64,000 bases of DNA, from positions 1 through 64,000 of the forward strand of contig NZ_JYNS01000013.1 of NCBI RefSeq assembly GCF_000934725.1, written 5' to 3'. Every line of letters begins with the position of its first letter. Position 1 is the stretch's first letter. Below the pieces are notes generated by a model. The model made no database searches. It saw nothing but the letters and a program-made list of their open reading frames with translations, and was not told the DNA's origin. Position numbers and translations under genes: made by a program. The DNA comes from Methyloterricola oryzae (GTDB lineage: Bacteria > Pseudomonadota > Gammaproteobacteria > Methylococcales > Methylococcaceae). This document shows, piece after piece, positions 8,940 to 17,859 of this stretch.

Positions 8940-9481
8940 CGCTGACCCTGTTCATTGGCATGGTGCTGGTGATGATCGGCGCCGCTGCCGTGGTCGGATC
9001 CCGCCTGCCCAAGACCCATGTGGCTTCAAGCCGCATCCGCCTGCGTGCGAGCCCTGAGGAGGTCTGGTCGACCATCACAGATTTTGCGTGCCATCCCGAT
9101 TGGCGTCCCGGTCTGAGCGCAGTGGAGCCGGGTCCTGAAGTGGCAGGGCATCCCAGTTGGTTCGAAGTGTGTGCCCGCAATATCCGCGTGCAGTTCGCCA
9201 TGACCGAGAGCGACCCGCCGCGTCGCATGGCCACCCGGTTGGTGGGCGACAAATTGCCCATCAACAGCACCTGGGTGTATGAACTGCGGCCAGAGCGAGA
9301 GGGTACCGTGGTTACCATCACGGAGAACGATCAGATCTACAGCCCGCTTTTCAGGTTCTTTGCCCGCTTCATCATCTCGTATCACGGCACCATGGATGTG
9401 TTTCTGATTGCCTTGGCGCGCAAATTCGGCGAGACCGTTTATCCGGAGCACCTGAGCGCCAGGCAGGAGACCCCCTCCTAG
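8936..9481 (+). CDS. SRPBCC (START/polyketide-cyclase-like) domain protein with N-terminal anchor
   Basis: A 181-residue protein with an N-terminal hydrophobic segment (about residues 2-22) followed by an SRPBCC lipid or small-ligand binding domain. Typical family features are the strand-helix start SSRIRLRASPEEVWSTITDFACHPDWRP and the closing long helix FFARFIISYHGTMDVFLIALARKFGE. The anchor suggests it works at the membrane face. MxaD of methanol oxidation also has this fold, but the sequence gives no specific reason to assign that name. It overlaps the CYTH gene by four bases. Confidence 0.75.
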   Translation: MTLTLFIGMVLVMIGAAAVVGSRLPKTHVASSRIRLRASPEEVWSTITDFACHPDWRPGLSAVEPGPEVAGHPSWFEVCARNIRVQFAMTESDPPRRMATRLVGDKLPINSTWVYELRPEREGTVVTITENDQIYSPLFRFFARFIISYHGTMDVFLIALARKFGETVYPEHLSARQETPS

Positions 9482-9535
9482 ACTCCTGAGGGATTCGCCG
9501 GCAATCCTGTGGACTTGCGGGCGAACGCTATCGGC

Positions 9536-10912
9536 ATGAATACCACCCTGATCGGCATCTTTGCCTATATCCTGTTGCAACTGCTGGTCGGGGTGCTGGT
9601 CTCCAAGCGCATCGCGTCGGAGGACGATTACCTGCTCGCGGGTCGCCGTCTCGGCCTGGGGCTGGGTACTTTCACCGTGTTTGCCACCTGGTTCGGGGCG
9701 GAGACCTGCATCGGCGCTGCCGGCGCCGTGTATCGTACCGGTTTGTCAGGTGGCTCGGCCGACCCGTTCGGGTATGCGGCCTGTCTGCTGCTGATGGGAG
9801 TGTTGTTCGCCGTTCCCCTGTGGCGCATGCGCCTCACTACGCTGGCGGACTTGTTCCGGCTGCGTTATTCGCCGCGCGTCGAAAAGCTGGTCGTGCTGAT
9901 GGTGGCCCCCACGTCGATCATGTGGGCCGGGGCGCAGATCCGTGCCTTCGGCCAGATCATTTCGGCCTCGTCCCAGTTCCAGGTGGACGCGGCGATTACG
10001 CTGGCGGCCGGTGTGGTCATCGTATACACCGTCTATGGTGGCCTGCTGGCGGACGTGGTGACGGATCTGGTGCAAGGCGTAGCCCTGATCCTGGGGCTGG
10101 TGGTCCTGTTTGTCGTGGTGATGCAGGCACAGGGGGGCGTATCCGCCGCGTTTGCGGCGCTTGAGCCCGCGCGGCTGAACCCCCTGGAAGGCAATGGGCG
10201 CAGCCTTATGGAGGTACTGGAGGCCTGGGCCATACCCGTAACCGGCTCCCTGTTCGCGCAGGAACTAGTGGCGCGCATCGTGGCGAGCCGGTCACCTCAG
10301 GTGGCGAGCCTGTCCAGCGTGGCGGGGGGCGCCGTTTACCTGCTGGTTGGATTGATTCCCGTGGCCTTGGGCCTGGTCGGGTTTCAAATGATGCCCGAGT
10401 TGCAGGAACCGGAGCAGATACTGCCACTGCTGGCGCAAAAGCATCTGGGCAGCGACTTGTATATCCTGTTTGCGGGCGCCTTGATCTCGGCGATCTTGTC
10501 CACCGTGGACAGCGCTCTGCTGGCGGCCTCCGCGCTCGTGTCCCATAACGTTGTGCTGCCCCTCGCCCGGGATGTTTCGGAAGCGGGCAAAGTGCGGATT
10601 GCACGGTACTGCGTGGTGTTGTTCGGCCTGGTGGCCTATTCCCTGGCCTTGGTCAGCGAAGGGGTGCACGAACTGGTCGAGCAGGCCTCCGCATTTGGCG
10701 GCGCGGGTGTTTTCGTGGTGGTGTTGTTTGCCCTCACGACCCGCGTCGGTGATTCGGTCTGCGCCACGGGTGCATTGATCGCCGGCGTCACCGCCTGGCA
10801 TCTGGGGCGCTATGCCTTGAGCCTGGAGACGCCCTATCTGTTCTCGATGGCCCTTTCGGCGGCAACCTATCTTGTGCTGTTGGCGCGGGGCCCGATTTTC
10901 AAAAGTTCGTGA
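9536..10912 (+). CDS. Sodium:solute symporter family protein
   Basis: Integral membrane transporter of the SSS (SLC5-like, LeuT-fold) family, 458 residues with about 12-13 hydrophobic helices. I start at ATG 9536 (MNTTLIGIFAYILLQLLVGV) rather than the GTG at 9509 because TM1 then begins directly. Family landmarks include ASEDDYLLAGRRLGLGLGTFTVFATWFGAETCIGAAG near the N-terminus, YTVYGGLLADVVTDLVQGV in the middle, and AGALISAILSTVDSALLAAS around residue 310, which includes sodium-site residues. The substrate is not predictable. It lies three bases before the CPBP gene. Confidence 0.88.
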   Translation: MNTTLIGIFAYILLQLLVGVLVSKRIASEDDYLLAGRRLGLGLGTFTVFATWFGAETCIGAAGAVYRTGLSGGSADPFGYAACLLLMGVLFAVPLWRMRLTTLADLFRLRYSPRVEKLVVLMVAPTSIMWAGAQIRAFGQIISASSQFQVDAAITLAAGVVIVYTVYGGLLADVVTDLVQGVALILGLVVLFVVVMQAQGGVSAAFAALEPARLNPLEGNGRSLMEVLEAWAIPVTGSLFAQELVARIVASRSPQVASLSSVAGGAVYLLVGLIPVALGLVGFQMMPELQEPEQILPLLAQKHLGSDLYILFAGALISAILSTVDSALLAASALVSHNVVLPLARDVSEAGKVRIARYCVVLFGLVAYSLALVSEGVHELVEQASAFGGAGVFVVVLFALTTRVGDSVCATGALIAGVTAWHLGRYALSLETPYLFSMALSAATYLVLLARGPIFKSS

Positions 10913-10915
10913 GCC

Positions 10916-11521
10916 ATGTTTGATTCCCAAAAACTGTTGAAGCGCGGCGATTTCCTCAAGGTGGCCACGGTCTTTCAGGGCGGGCTGGTGGTAGCCGCTT
11001 ATGTGCTTGCCTGGCTGGCGGATATCGACCCGTTGGCGCATCTGGTGATGGATTTTCGGGGCCTGCTGATTGGTCTGTGTGCCACCGTGCCTTTGTTTTT
11101 GGCGTTTCAGGTCTGTTACTGGCTGCCTCTGCCCGAACTCCGCCGGATCCGGCATTTCCTGCTGGAGAAGATGGGGCCGCTGCTAGACGCCTGCAGTTTG
11201 CGGGATATGACCTACCTGGGTCTGCTGGCGGGGGTGACGGAGGAGATCCTGTTCCGCGGCGTGTTGCAGCCGCTCATCGAGTCTTCCTGGGGTTGGGAGG
11301 CAGGTTTGATCTTCAGCAACCTGCTGTTCGCTGTTGCTCACTGGATTACGCCCGTGTACGCCTTGCTGGCGGGGCTGACCGGGCTTTATCTGGGCTTGGC
11401 GATGGATTTCGGCGGTGAAAGGAACCTGTTGATTCCTATTGTAATTCATGCCGTGTACGACATGCTGGCCTTCGTCAAGGTGGTGAGGACCTATCGGGAA
11501 GGCCACAGCGCCGCCTTTTAG
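10916..11521 (+). CDS. CPBP-family intramembrane metalloprotease
   Basis: A 201-residue membrane protein of the CAAX protease/bacteriocin-processing (Rce1-like) family. The diagnostic motif 1 EExxxR is seen as TEEILFRGVLQ (about residue 114), followed by the second-motif region SNLLFAVAHW and the third HAVYDM near the C-terminus, supplying the catalytic Glu and metal-binding His residues. It is the last gene of the run from 8247. In bacteria such proteins process peptides or act in stress and self-immunity; a target is not visible here. Confidence 0.85.
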   Translation: MFDSQKLLKRGDFLKVATVFQGGLVVAAYVLAWLADIDPLAHLVMDFRGLLIGLCATVPLFLAFQVCYWLPLPELRRIRHFLLEKMGPLLDACSLRDMTYLGLLAGVTEEILFRGVLQPLIESSWGWEAGLIFSNLLFAVAHWITPVYALLAGLTGLYLGLAMDFGGERNLLIPIVIHAVYDMLAFVKVVRTYREGHSAAF

Positions 11522-11769
11522 GGCGCGCCTGGCGCGTTGAAAAAATGACTAGGGCCGGAGGGGATGGGACAGATAGAGCAGAAAGTGAGGGAGGTTTTGT
11601 GTAGCGGATGTGGGAATGATGCTGTAATGCCGGACCCTAGTACTCCAGTCGAAGAGGTTATGCACTGACTATGATCCAAGTTGCGTGCCATGCAAAAACT
11701 TATATAGATTTCATATGAGTAGAATCTACCCGACTGATTGCGGCGGCGCATTTGGAGGCATTTCACCCA

Positions 11770-12603
11770 ATGACTAGGCGAAACCCCTCAGAATCGAGCT
11801 GGATGCAGAAAAATCAGTATGTTGCAGGAGCTGCACGGCGTCATGGCGGCGCCCTGGTGTTCAGTGAGCGCGATGCCGAGGGTGTTCTGGAAGTGGTGGA
11901 TGCCTTCGGCGTGCGGTCATTGCACTTCGGCACCTCGCCGCGTCAGAGCGCCATGGCCCTGGACAATCCGGAGCGTCTGGAACTCGCCTATGTCCGTGCC
12001 ATGCTCGCGGCCCTGATATTTGTGCCCGTGCCGCATCGGGTCTTGCTGCTCGGCTTGGGCGGAGGCTCTCTCGCGCGATTTCTGATCTCGCAGTTCGACC
12101 AGTGCTCTGTGGATGCGGTGGAACGCCGACCCGGTGTGGTCGACATTGCCAGGACTTATTTCGGCCTGCCCCGCGATGCGCGCCTGAGCATTGAAGTGGC
12201 GGAGGCGGTGGAGCACACGGAATCCCTGGCGCGGGTGCTAGAAGCGGCCTACGACTTGATCCTAGTGGATGCCTATGACCATCAGGGGATGGACTCATCC
12301 GTCAACGCCGAGGAGTTCTTTTCCGCCTGTGCTCGCCTGCTGCGTCCGACCGGCGTGGTGTCCATCAATCTGTGGGGTTCGCACAATGCCAGCCTGCGGC
12401 AATCCACCGACCTGTTGAAGCACTGTTTTCCGGGCAAGGCCTATCGCCTGCCGGTGCCCAACAAGGGCAATGTGATCGGTCTGGGGCTTGGCAGGGAACT
12501 GCCCAAGCCGGACCCTGTCATGCTCCTGCCCAGAGCCAAGGCGCTGGAAATCCAAATGGGTATCGAGATGCCCTATTTTCTGCGGAACCTGAAGAGCCTG
12601 TGA
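11770..12603 (+). CDS. Spermidine-synthase-like SAM-dependent methyltransferase-fold protein
   Basis: Rossmann-fold protein of 277 residues resembling PAPT/spermidine synthases. A GGAGG ribosome-binding site at 11754-11758 lies 11 bases before the ATG at 11770, which decides this start over a TTG at 11752. The nucleotide motif VLLLGLGGGSLARFL (about residue 90) and the acidic strand end VDAVERRPGVVDIA are intact, as is YDLILVDAYDHQGM. Length and spacing fit the shorter bacterial SpeE-like proteins that lack confirmed aminopropyl transfer. The true substrate is uncertain. No neighbouring polyamine gene is present. Confidence 0.75.
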   Translation: MTRRNPSESSWMQKNQYVAGAARRHGGALVFSERDAEGVLEVVDAFGVRSLHFGTSPRQSAMALDNPERLELAYVRAMLAALIFVPVPHRVLLLGLGGGSLARFLISQFDQCSVDAVERRPGVVDIARTYFGLPRDARLSIEVAEAVEHTESLARVLEAAYDLILVDAYDHQGMDSSVNAEEFFSACARLLRPTGVVSINLWGSHNASLRQSTDLLKHCFPGKAYRLPVPNKGNVIGLGLGRELPKPDPVMLLPRAKALEIQMGIEMPYFLRNLKSL

Positions 12604-12630
12604 GCCGCCGGCGGGCCGCTGATCTGATCC

Positions 12631-14091
12631 TCAGGCGGTCATGCGCCTTAGAAACTCTCCCATGACCGCCTCGTAGAGTTTATCGCCCAGCACCTCATCC
12701 TCGATGCCAGCGTCGATGTTGGGGTTGTCGTTGATTTCGATGACATAGACACCGCGCTCATTCTGTTTCAGGTCGACTCCGTAGAGCCCATCGCCAATCA
12801 GGCGCGCGAGGCTGACGGCCACTTCGACCACGGGCGCCGGAACGTCTTCGACCCGCCAGGTCTTGAAGCCGCCTTCGATGGTCTTGCCCGAAGCGGAATG
12901 CTTCACCACCTGCCAGTGCTTGCGCGACATGAAATATTGGCAGGCGAACAGTGGCTGGCCGTTGAGTATGCCGATGCGCCAGTCGAACGCAGTAAAGAGG
13001 AATTCCTGGGCAAGGATCAGGTCCGATTCGCGGAACAGGTTTTCGGCGTGCAATTTGAATTCGCTGGCGTCCTTGGCTTTCACCACTCCGCGGGAGAAGG
13101 ATCCGTCGGGGATCTTCAGCACCAGGGGAAAGCCCAGTTCGCGCGGCGGTGCCAGCTTGCCGCCCTTGTGCAGAATCGTGGTGCGGGGGGCCGGAATCTG
13201 ATGCGCGGTCAATAGTTCTGCGAGATAGACCTTGTTGGTGCATTTCAGAATGGAGTCCGGGTCGTCGATGACCGCCATGCCTTCGATCTGCGCTTTCTTG
13301 GCGAAGCGGTAGGTATAGTGGTCGATATTGGTGGTCTCGCGGATGAACAGGCCATCGTATTCGGCCAGGCGCACGTAGTCCTTTTTCTCGATCAGTTCCA
13401 CGTTGATGCCCAACCGCTTCCCGGCGCGGACGAACTTCTGCAGCGCCCCACGGTTGGAGGGCGGCATGGCCTCCCTGGGGTTGTGGAGGAGCGCAAGGTC
13501 GTAACGGGCCGCGTTGCGCGCGCGCGGCGTGCGCCAGGGCTTGCTGATGTAGCCGGAAAAGGCCTCGATAAAGAACGCTTTGCGCTCGCCCTTGACCCAA
13601 CCATTGAGATGCATGGGCTTGACCCGCTCCACGTGCCATTTACCCTCGAAGCCGAACTCGACCTTGAGCAGCGGACAGCGGAACAGGTCGAACAGCTGGC
13701 GCGCCAATTCCTGCATTTCCGGATGCTCACAGCGTCCGAAGAAGATGGGCAGCTCGAAATTCTGCTCGGGTCCTGCCGCATGGCTCTTGAGGCTTTTCTG
13801 GATCAGGCCTTCGAGGTCCTCGATGTTGAGACTGTAGATGGACTTGCTGCTGAGGTTGGTGATGGTCTTGACGCTGGGAATCACCTTATGGCTGCGCGGC
13901 TCTGCCAACAGCGAGCAGAAATAGCCGGTGCTCAGGTAGGTGTAACTGCGACACAGGTTGATGACGCGTGTGTCCCTGGTTTTCAGGTACTCTGCCTGCG
14001 ACAGGTAGTCGCGGGCCGTGACCACCTGCACCGGTGGAAAATCGGCCTGCCAGTCCTTAAGGCTTTCGACGACGACGATATGGTTGGCCAT
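12631..14091 (-). CDS. RimK-type ATP-grasp ligase with N-terminal RLAN-like domain
   Basis: A 486-residue protein. The C-terminal half is an ATP-grasp ligase: lysines in PLVLKIPDGSFSRGVVK bind ATP, the EFLFTAFDWRIGILNGQPL segment is typical of RimK, and EINDNPNID near residue 460 supplies the Mg ligands. The N-terminal 200 residues match the domain that precedes ATP-grasp in the RimK-like family found beside GNAT-peptidase fusions. Such enzymes join an amino acid or peptide to a carboxylate. The gene lies eight bases downstream of the GNAT-C39 gene on the same strand, so the two form an operon. Substrate unknown; this is not ordinary RimK of ribosomal protein S6, which is about 300 residues. 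Confidence 0.85.
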   Translation of the reverse strand: MANHIVVVESLKDWQADFPPVQVVTARDYLSQAEYLKTRDTRVINLCRSYTYLSTGYFCSLLAEPRSHKVIPSVKTITNLSSKSIYSLNIEDLEGLIQKSLKSHAAGPEQNFELPIFFGRCEHPEMQELARQLFDLFRCPLLKVEFGFEGKWHVERVKPMHLNGWVKGERKAFFIEAFSGYISKPWRTPRARNAARYDLALLHNPREAMPPSNRGALQKFVRAGKRLGINVELIEKKDYVRLAEYDGLFIRETTNIDHYTYRFAKKAQIEGMAVIDDPDSILKCTNKVYLAELLTAHQIPAPRTTILHKGGKLAPPRELGFPLVLKIPDGSFSRGVVKAKDASEFKLHAENLFRESDLILAQEFLFTAFDWRIGILNGQPLFACQYFMSRKHWQVVKHSASGKTIEGGFKTWRVEDVPAPVVEVAVSLARLIGDGLYGVDLKQNERGVYVIEINDNPNIDAGIEDEVLGDKLYEAVMGEFLRRMTA

Positions 14092-14099
14092 GAGCGGGT

Positions 14100-15215
14100 T
14101 CAGTGACGGGATGTGCTTGGGGTCGGTCTGGCGCGGATGATGACGACGGCCTTCTGGCCGGTCTTGCCATAGCGGGCCATGCGCTGGAAATCCTGCTTGA
14201 GGATGGGCAGGCAGATGCAGTCGGTCAGGGTCTTGCCGGCGCTGCTGTCCACATAGGGATCATGCACGTAGACATAGCGCTCGTCGTAGCCGGTAATTAC
14301 CACCCAGTGCGGAAATTTCTCCTGATACATCCGGTAGGAGCTGATCAGCACCAGTGGGATGCCGCCCTCCTCCATCTTGGCTTGCAGGTCCGAGATGTTG
14401 AGAGCCCCATACACAAGCTTGACCGGCAGCCCCTTGAGTTCTTCCACGAAATCCTCCTGCACCAGGCTGATGACCACGCGCTTCTCAGGGTCGCGGACCG
14501 AATTGATGAACAGGGCGCCGTCATCGTTGACGAAGACTTCCACATCGAAGTTCCGCTTGAAGGCGGACAGGGCCAGGCCGTAGGGGCCGCAGCCGCCGTG
14601 ACCGGAGGTCATGAACACGGTGGTGGATTCGCGCCAGATGCGCAGTTCCAGCTTGCGGTCCAACTCCAGTTCCGGGCGCAAGGCTTTCATGGCCATCATC
14701 AGCGTGGCAGGGCCGCAGGTGAAATCCAGGGTTTGCTGGTAATAAGGAACGCGCGCCAGTTCCTGCTGCAGGTGCGGCGCCAGCATCTTTTCGAAGCGCA
14801 GGGCGTCGGCGTGGTCCTCGTAGTAGTCAGGGACCATCTCCAGGTAGCGGTAGCCGGACTTCTCGAACAGCCGGAGGGAGGCCTGGTTGTCCCGTCTGAC
14901 CTCCAACCGCAGGCTCACGCAGTCGTGTGCCAGCGCGAGCTGTTCGGCGGCCCGCACCAGTTCCTCGCCCAGACCTTGCCGCCGGAACGGCGGGTCGACC
15001 GCATAGGAATAGAGGCGCGCCAGGGAGGTGCCGGCATGAAACAGGAGCATGGCATAACCGCGCACGGTACCTTGGACTTCGTCCAGGAAGGTCGCGGCAT
15101 TGGCCTTGGTCAGCAGGTAGCGAAAATTGCGGCGGGAAATGCGGTCGCTCTCGAAACAGCGGTTCTCGATGGCCACCAGCGCGTCCAGGTCTTCGACGGC
15201 TGCATTGCGGATCAT
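14100..15215 (-). CDS. GNAT acetyltransferase fused to C39-like cysteine peptidase
   Basis: Two-domain cytoplasmic protein of 371 residues. Residues 1-145 form a GNAT N-acyltransferase: the acetyl-CoA pyrophosphate loop is RRQGLGEELV and the closing motif NQASLRLFEKSGYRYL is typical. Residues about 155-370 are a papain-like C39 peptidase with the nucleophile in TCGPATL and the partner His in HWVVITGYD, with VHDPY following as in the family. Domain pair plus adjacent ATP-grasp ligase form a recurring amidoligase-peptidase module known from comparative genomics. Likely role is synthesis, capping and trimming of a small peptide, which is inference. Confidence 0.85.
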   Translation of the reverse strand: MIRNAAVEDLDALVAIENRCFESDRISRRNFRYLLTKANAATFLDEVQGTVRGYAMLLFHAGTSLARLYSYAVDPPFRRQGLGEELVRAAEQLALAHDCVSLRLEVRRDNQASLRLFEKSGYRYLEMVPDYYEDHADALRFEKMLAPHLQQELARVPYYQQTLDFTCGPATLMMAMKALRPELELDRKLELRIWRESTTVFMTSGHGGCGPYGLALSAFKRNFDVEVFVNDDGALFINSVRDPEKRVVISLVQEDFVEELKGLPVKLVYGALNISDLQAKMEEGGIPLVLISSYRMYQEKFPHWVVITGYDERYVYVHDPYVDSSAGKTLTDCICLPILKQDFQRMARYGKTGQKAVVIIRARPTPSTSRH

Positions 15216-15289
15216 GGGGTCTGCATCTAGAAGGTCATGTGTCAGGTCGGTGTAACCCTCATTTTAGCCCTCGCCGGGCCGCAGTGGCG

Positions 15290-15306
15290 GTTTTCAGCCT
15301 GAAAAC
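15290..15306. promoter_or_regulatory. 17-bp palindrome between divergent genes
   Basis: GTTTTCAG-C-CTGAAAAC is a perfect 8-bp inverted repeat around one central base, in the 133-base gap between the divergent GNAT-C39 and inositol-phosphatase-family genes. The compact dyad suits an operator for a dimeric repressor controlling one or both genes. No regulator is identified. Confidence 0.4.
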
Positions 15307-15348
15307 GAGGCCCTGGTTCGGGGCGGCGCGCTTCTGCCTTCGCGGTAT

Positions 15349-16194
15349 ATGGCTTACACTAAAACATCATCCGTCCAGGCTGTTTACCTGCCGATGCTCG
15401 ACGCGCTAACCCGCCTAGTGAAAACCGCAGCCCGCGAGGAATTGCTTCCCCGCTTTCAGACCGCGGAACGCCATTTCAAGACCGATGGCAGTATCGTGAC
15501 CGAAGCCGATCTGGCCATGCAGCAGCGGCTCGGCGCGGAACTCAGTGCCCTGGAACCGCGGCACCGCTTGCTCGGCGAGGAGATGACGGAGGACGAACAG
15601 CGCCAGCTGATTCAGGACGGGGATCAGGGGCTTTGGTGTCTGGATCCTCTGGACGGCACCAGCAACTTTGCGGCCGGCGTGCCGTTTTTCGGCGTTTCCC
15701 TGGCTTTGCTGATCCAGCGCCAACCGGCGCTAGGGCTGATTTACGACCCTTTGCGGGATGAATGCTTCACGGCGCAAAGCGGAGAGGGAGCCTGGCTGAA
15801 CGGGAAGCGGCTGCGCTGTCGGCCGGCCGGTCTGGCACTGCGGCGGGCGCTGGCCGTGGTGGATTTCAAGCGCCTGGGGGCGTTGAGCGCGGAATTGGCC
15901 GTGCGTCCTCCCTACAGTTCGCAACGCAACTTCGGCTCGGTGGCGCTGGAATGGTGCTGGCTCGCCGCCAGCCGCTACCACATCTATCTGCACGGGCGCC
16001 AGAAGCTTTGGGATTACGCCGCCGGCGCGCTGATCCTCAAGGAAGCGGGCGGTCTGGCCGAAACACTGTCCGGCGAACCACTGTTCCAGGCTGATCTGCA
16101 GCCCCGGTCGGCAGTGGCCGCCTGCGACGCAGCGCTGTTCGGAGAATGGAAGGACTGGCTAGCCTCCCATACCCGTCTCGAGGCGCGCAATTGA
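15349..16194 (+). CDS. Inositol monophosphatase-family phosphatase
   Basis: Mg-dependent, lithium-sensitive phosphatase superfamily protein (281 residues from ATG 15349; an ATG at 15394 giving 266 residues is equally possible, as neither has a clear ribosome-binding site). The metal-binding motifs are all present: LLGEEM (first Glu), LDPLDGTSNFAAGVPFF (DPxDGT) and the late KLWDYAAGALILKEAGG. Substrate could be inositol phosphate, PAP (CysQ-like) or a sugar phosphate; the sequence alone does not separate these. It is followed after 32 bases by the HDOD gene in the same direction. Confidence 0.88.
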   Translation: MAYTKTSSVQAVYLPMLDALTRLVKTAAREELLPRFQTAERHFKTDGSIVTEADLAMQQRLGAELSALEPRHRLLGEEMTEDEQRQLIQDGDQGLWCLDPLDGTSNFAAGVPFFGVSLALLIQRQPALGLIYDPLRDECFTAQSGEGAWLNGKRLRCRPAGLALRRALAVVDFKRLGALSAELAVRPPYSSQRNFGSVALEWCWLAASRYHIYLHGRQKLWDYAAGALILKEAGGLAETLSGEPLFQADLQPRSAVAACDAALFGEWKDWLASHTRLEARN

Positions 16195-16226
16195 ACTCTC
16201 CCACCCTACATGAGGAACGCGTGGAT

Positions 16227-17087
16227 ATGGACCTCCAAAAGCTGATCAAGCAAGCTCAGGATCTGATCTCCTTGCCCGAAATCTATTACCGGGCCCAGGA
16301 ACTGCTGGACGATCCCAGCAGCGATGCCGCAACCCTGGCCCGCGTCATCGAAACCGACACAGGGCTCAGCGTGCGGCTGCTGCGCATGGCCAATAGCCCC
16401 TTTTACAGCCCCTCGGGGCGTATCGACCGGATTTCCTACGCGGTAACCCTGCTCGGCAATAGCGCGTTGCGCGATCTCATTCTTTCCACGGTCATACTGC
16501 GCGCCTTCAAGAATATTTCCACCCGCCTGGTAGATCTGACCAGTTTCTGGCACCACAGCCTGTACTGCGGCCTCGCCGCCCGGCAGTTGTCAAAGCTCAA
16601 GGGTGTCCTGCATGGCGAGCGCATGCTGGTGGCGGGCGTGGTGCACGACGTGGGGCAACTCCTGCTGTACCAGATGCAACCGGAGTTGGCCAAGCAGGCG
16701 CTGATGCAGGCTGCGGAAACCGACGACGGCATGTACCGGGCGGAGCAGGAGGTGTTCGGCTTTACCCACTGCGACGTGGGGGCGGCCCTGTTGGAGAGCT
16801 GGAACTTGCCCGCGGGTCTCAGGGAGATGGTGGCGTTTCACCACGAGCCGGCTCGGGCCGGTCAGCACAGCCTGGACGCGGCCCTGCTGCATATCGGCAA
16901 TTTCGTCGCCAACCGCATCGAGCCCGGCCGCCAGATTCCGGAGTGTCTCCCGGTCATCGATCCGATGGCCTGGGAAATCACCGGGCTGACCGAGGAGGTG
17001 TTGGAGCCGGTGATCAACACCGCCAACGACCAGTTTCTGGAAGCGCTGGATATGCTGATGCCGGGCAAGACCGCCGGCCGCCGTTGA
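16227..17087 (+). CDS. HDOD-domain signalling protein
   Basis: An HDOD domain (degenerate HD phosphohydrolase fold) fills most of 286 residues. I start at ATG 16227, preceded by GAGGA ten bases upstream; earlier in-frame starts overlap the previous gene. Recognisable features are LISLPEIYYRAQELLDDPSSDAATLARVIETD, the LLRMANSPFY segment, and GVVHDVGQLLLYQ in which the HD pair is retained. A C-terminal extension of about 80 residues carries no second known domain. Such proteins act in stress or c-di-GMP-linked signalling, usually by protein contacts rather than catalysis. Confidence 0.87.
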   Translation: MDLQKLIKQAQDLISLPEIYYRAQELLDDPSSDAATLARVIETDTGLSVRLLRMANSPFYSPSGRIDRISYAVTLLGNSALRDLILSTVILRAFKNISTRLVDLTSFWHHSLYCGLAARQLSKLKGVLHGERMLVAGVVHDVGQLLLYQMQPELAKQALMQAAETDDGMYRAEQEVFGFTHCDVGAALLESWNLPAGLREMVAFHHEPARAGQHSLDAALLHIGNFVANRIEPGRQIPECLPVIDPMAWEITGLTEEVLEPVINTANDQFLEALDMLMPGKTAGRR

Positions 17088-17446
17088 CTTGTCCCCGGCA
17101 CGCAGGGAAGCGCCTGATTCCTCTAAGGGATTTTGGAATTGAGCGCCGTCCATGTAAAATGCACGCCACCAAAACCGCACCTGGTGCCATGGCGCTTGAA
17201 CCTGGTTGAGCGTTGAGGCGGTTCATTGAGTACCGCACAGCGGCCTTCGGCGGACGCTGCAGAATTCCGCTGAGAGGTGGGCGTCGGCGCATTCGTGTCC
17301 GATTCAGGCGGTGTGTCCCTGAACCACGGGAGTAGCGCGAGCGCGGTTTCCCGGCGGGTGATTATTCCTGGAAGGACGCCTCAATCACTCGTGGGCGTTT
17401 GGCATTTTTCACTTCCAGATAACAAAACCCAACAGGATTCAAAGAG
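17088..17446. other. 359-bp gap before fdxA, no gene seen
   Basis: No frame here has coding character. The stretch holds several short inverted repeats, for example GTGATT near 17359 with AATCAC near 17390, and GCGGCC-TTC-GGC around 17242. It presumably carries the fdxA promoter and leader. I could not match it to a known structured RNA and found no tRNA arms. Confidence 0.4.
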
Positions 17447-17770
17447 ATGACGTTCGTAGTGACCGAAAATTGCATCAAGTGCAAATACACCGACTGTGTG
17501 GACGTATGCCCGGTCGACTGCTTTCACGAAGGTCCGAACTTCCTGGTGATCGATCCCGACGAGTGCATCGACTGTACCCTGTGTGAGCCGGAATGCCCGG
17601 CCAACGCCATTTACTCAGAGGACGAAGTGCCGGCAGGCATGGAGCAATTCATTCAGCTCAATGCCGAGCTTTCCAAAACGTGGCCGAGCATCACCGAAGT
17701 CAAGGATGCTCTGCCTGACGCGGACGAGTGGAAGGGCAAGCCGGACAAATTGCAGCACCTGCAGAAATAG
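17447..17770 (+). CDS. fdxA: Seven-iron ferredoxin (3Fe-4S, 4Fe-4S)
   Basis: Small electron carrier of 107 residues, matching the Azotobacter FdI type. Ligands for the [3Fe-4S] cluster are C9, C17 and C50; those for the [4Fe-4S] cluster are C21, C40, C43 and C46. C25 matches the conserved free cysteine of the family. Asp/Glu-rich surfaces and a C-terminal extension (residues 60-107) are standard for this subfamily. It acts in the cytoplasm as a low-potential donor. A perfect hairpin follows 20 bases after the stop and precedes cysB, so the two are probably separate transcripts or only partly coupled. Confidence 0.95.
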   Translation: MTFVVTENCIKCKYTDCVDVCPVDCFHEGPNFLVIDPDECIDCTLCEPECPANAIYSEDEVPAGMEQFIQLNAELSKTWPSITEVKDALPDADEWKGKPDKLQHLQK

Positions 17771-17790
17771 CCCACGCGCGGCAAAACAGC

Positions 17791-17813
17791 AACCGCGGGT
17801 GGTTCCCGCGGTT
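17791..17813 (+). terminator. Hairpin terminator between fdxA and cysB
   Basis: AACCGCGGG and CCCGCGGTT pair perfectly over 9 bp around a TGGTT loop, followed by CCTTTGC. The T-run is weak, so termination may be partial and allow read-through into cysB. Confidence 0.65.
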
Positions 17814-17859
17814 CCTTTGCAAGCGCCGGTGCCGGCCCGGCGTCCGCGATTGGAACAAC

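Noticed and set aside
14103-15230. 375-residue plus-strand frame opposite the GNAT-C39 gene
   Set aside because: Antisense shadow; the minus strand has acetyl-CoA and C39 catalytic motifs.
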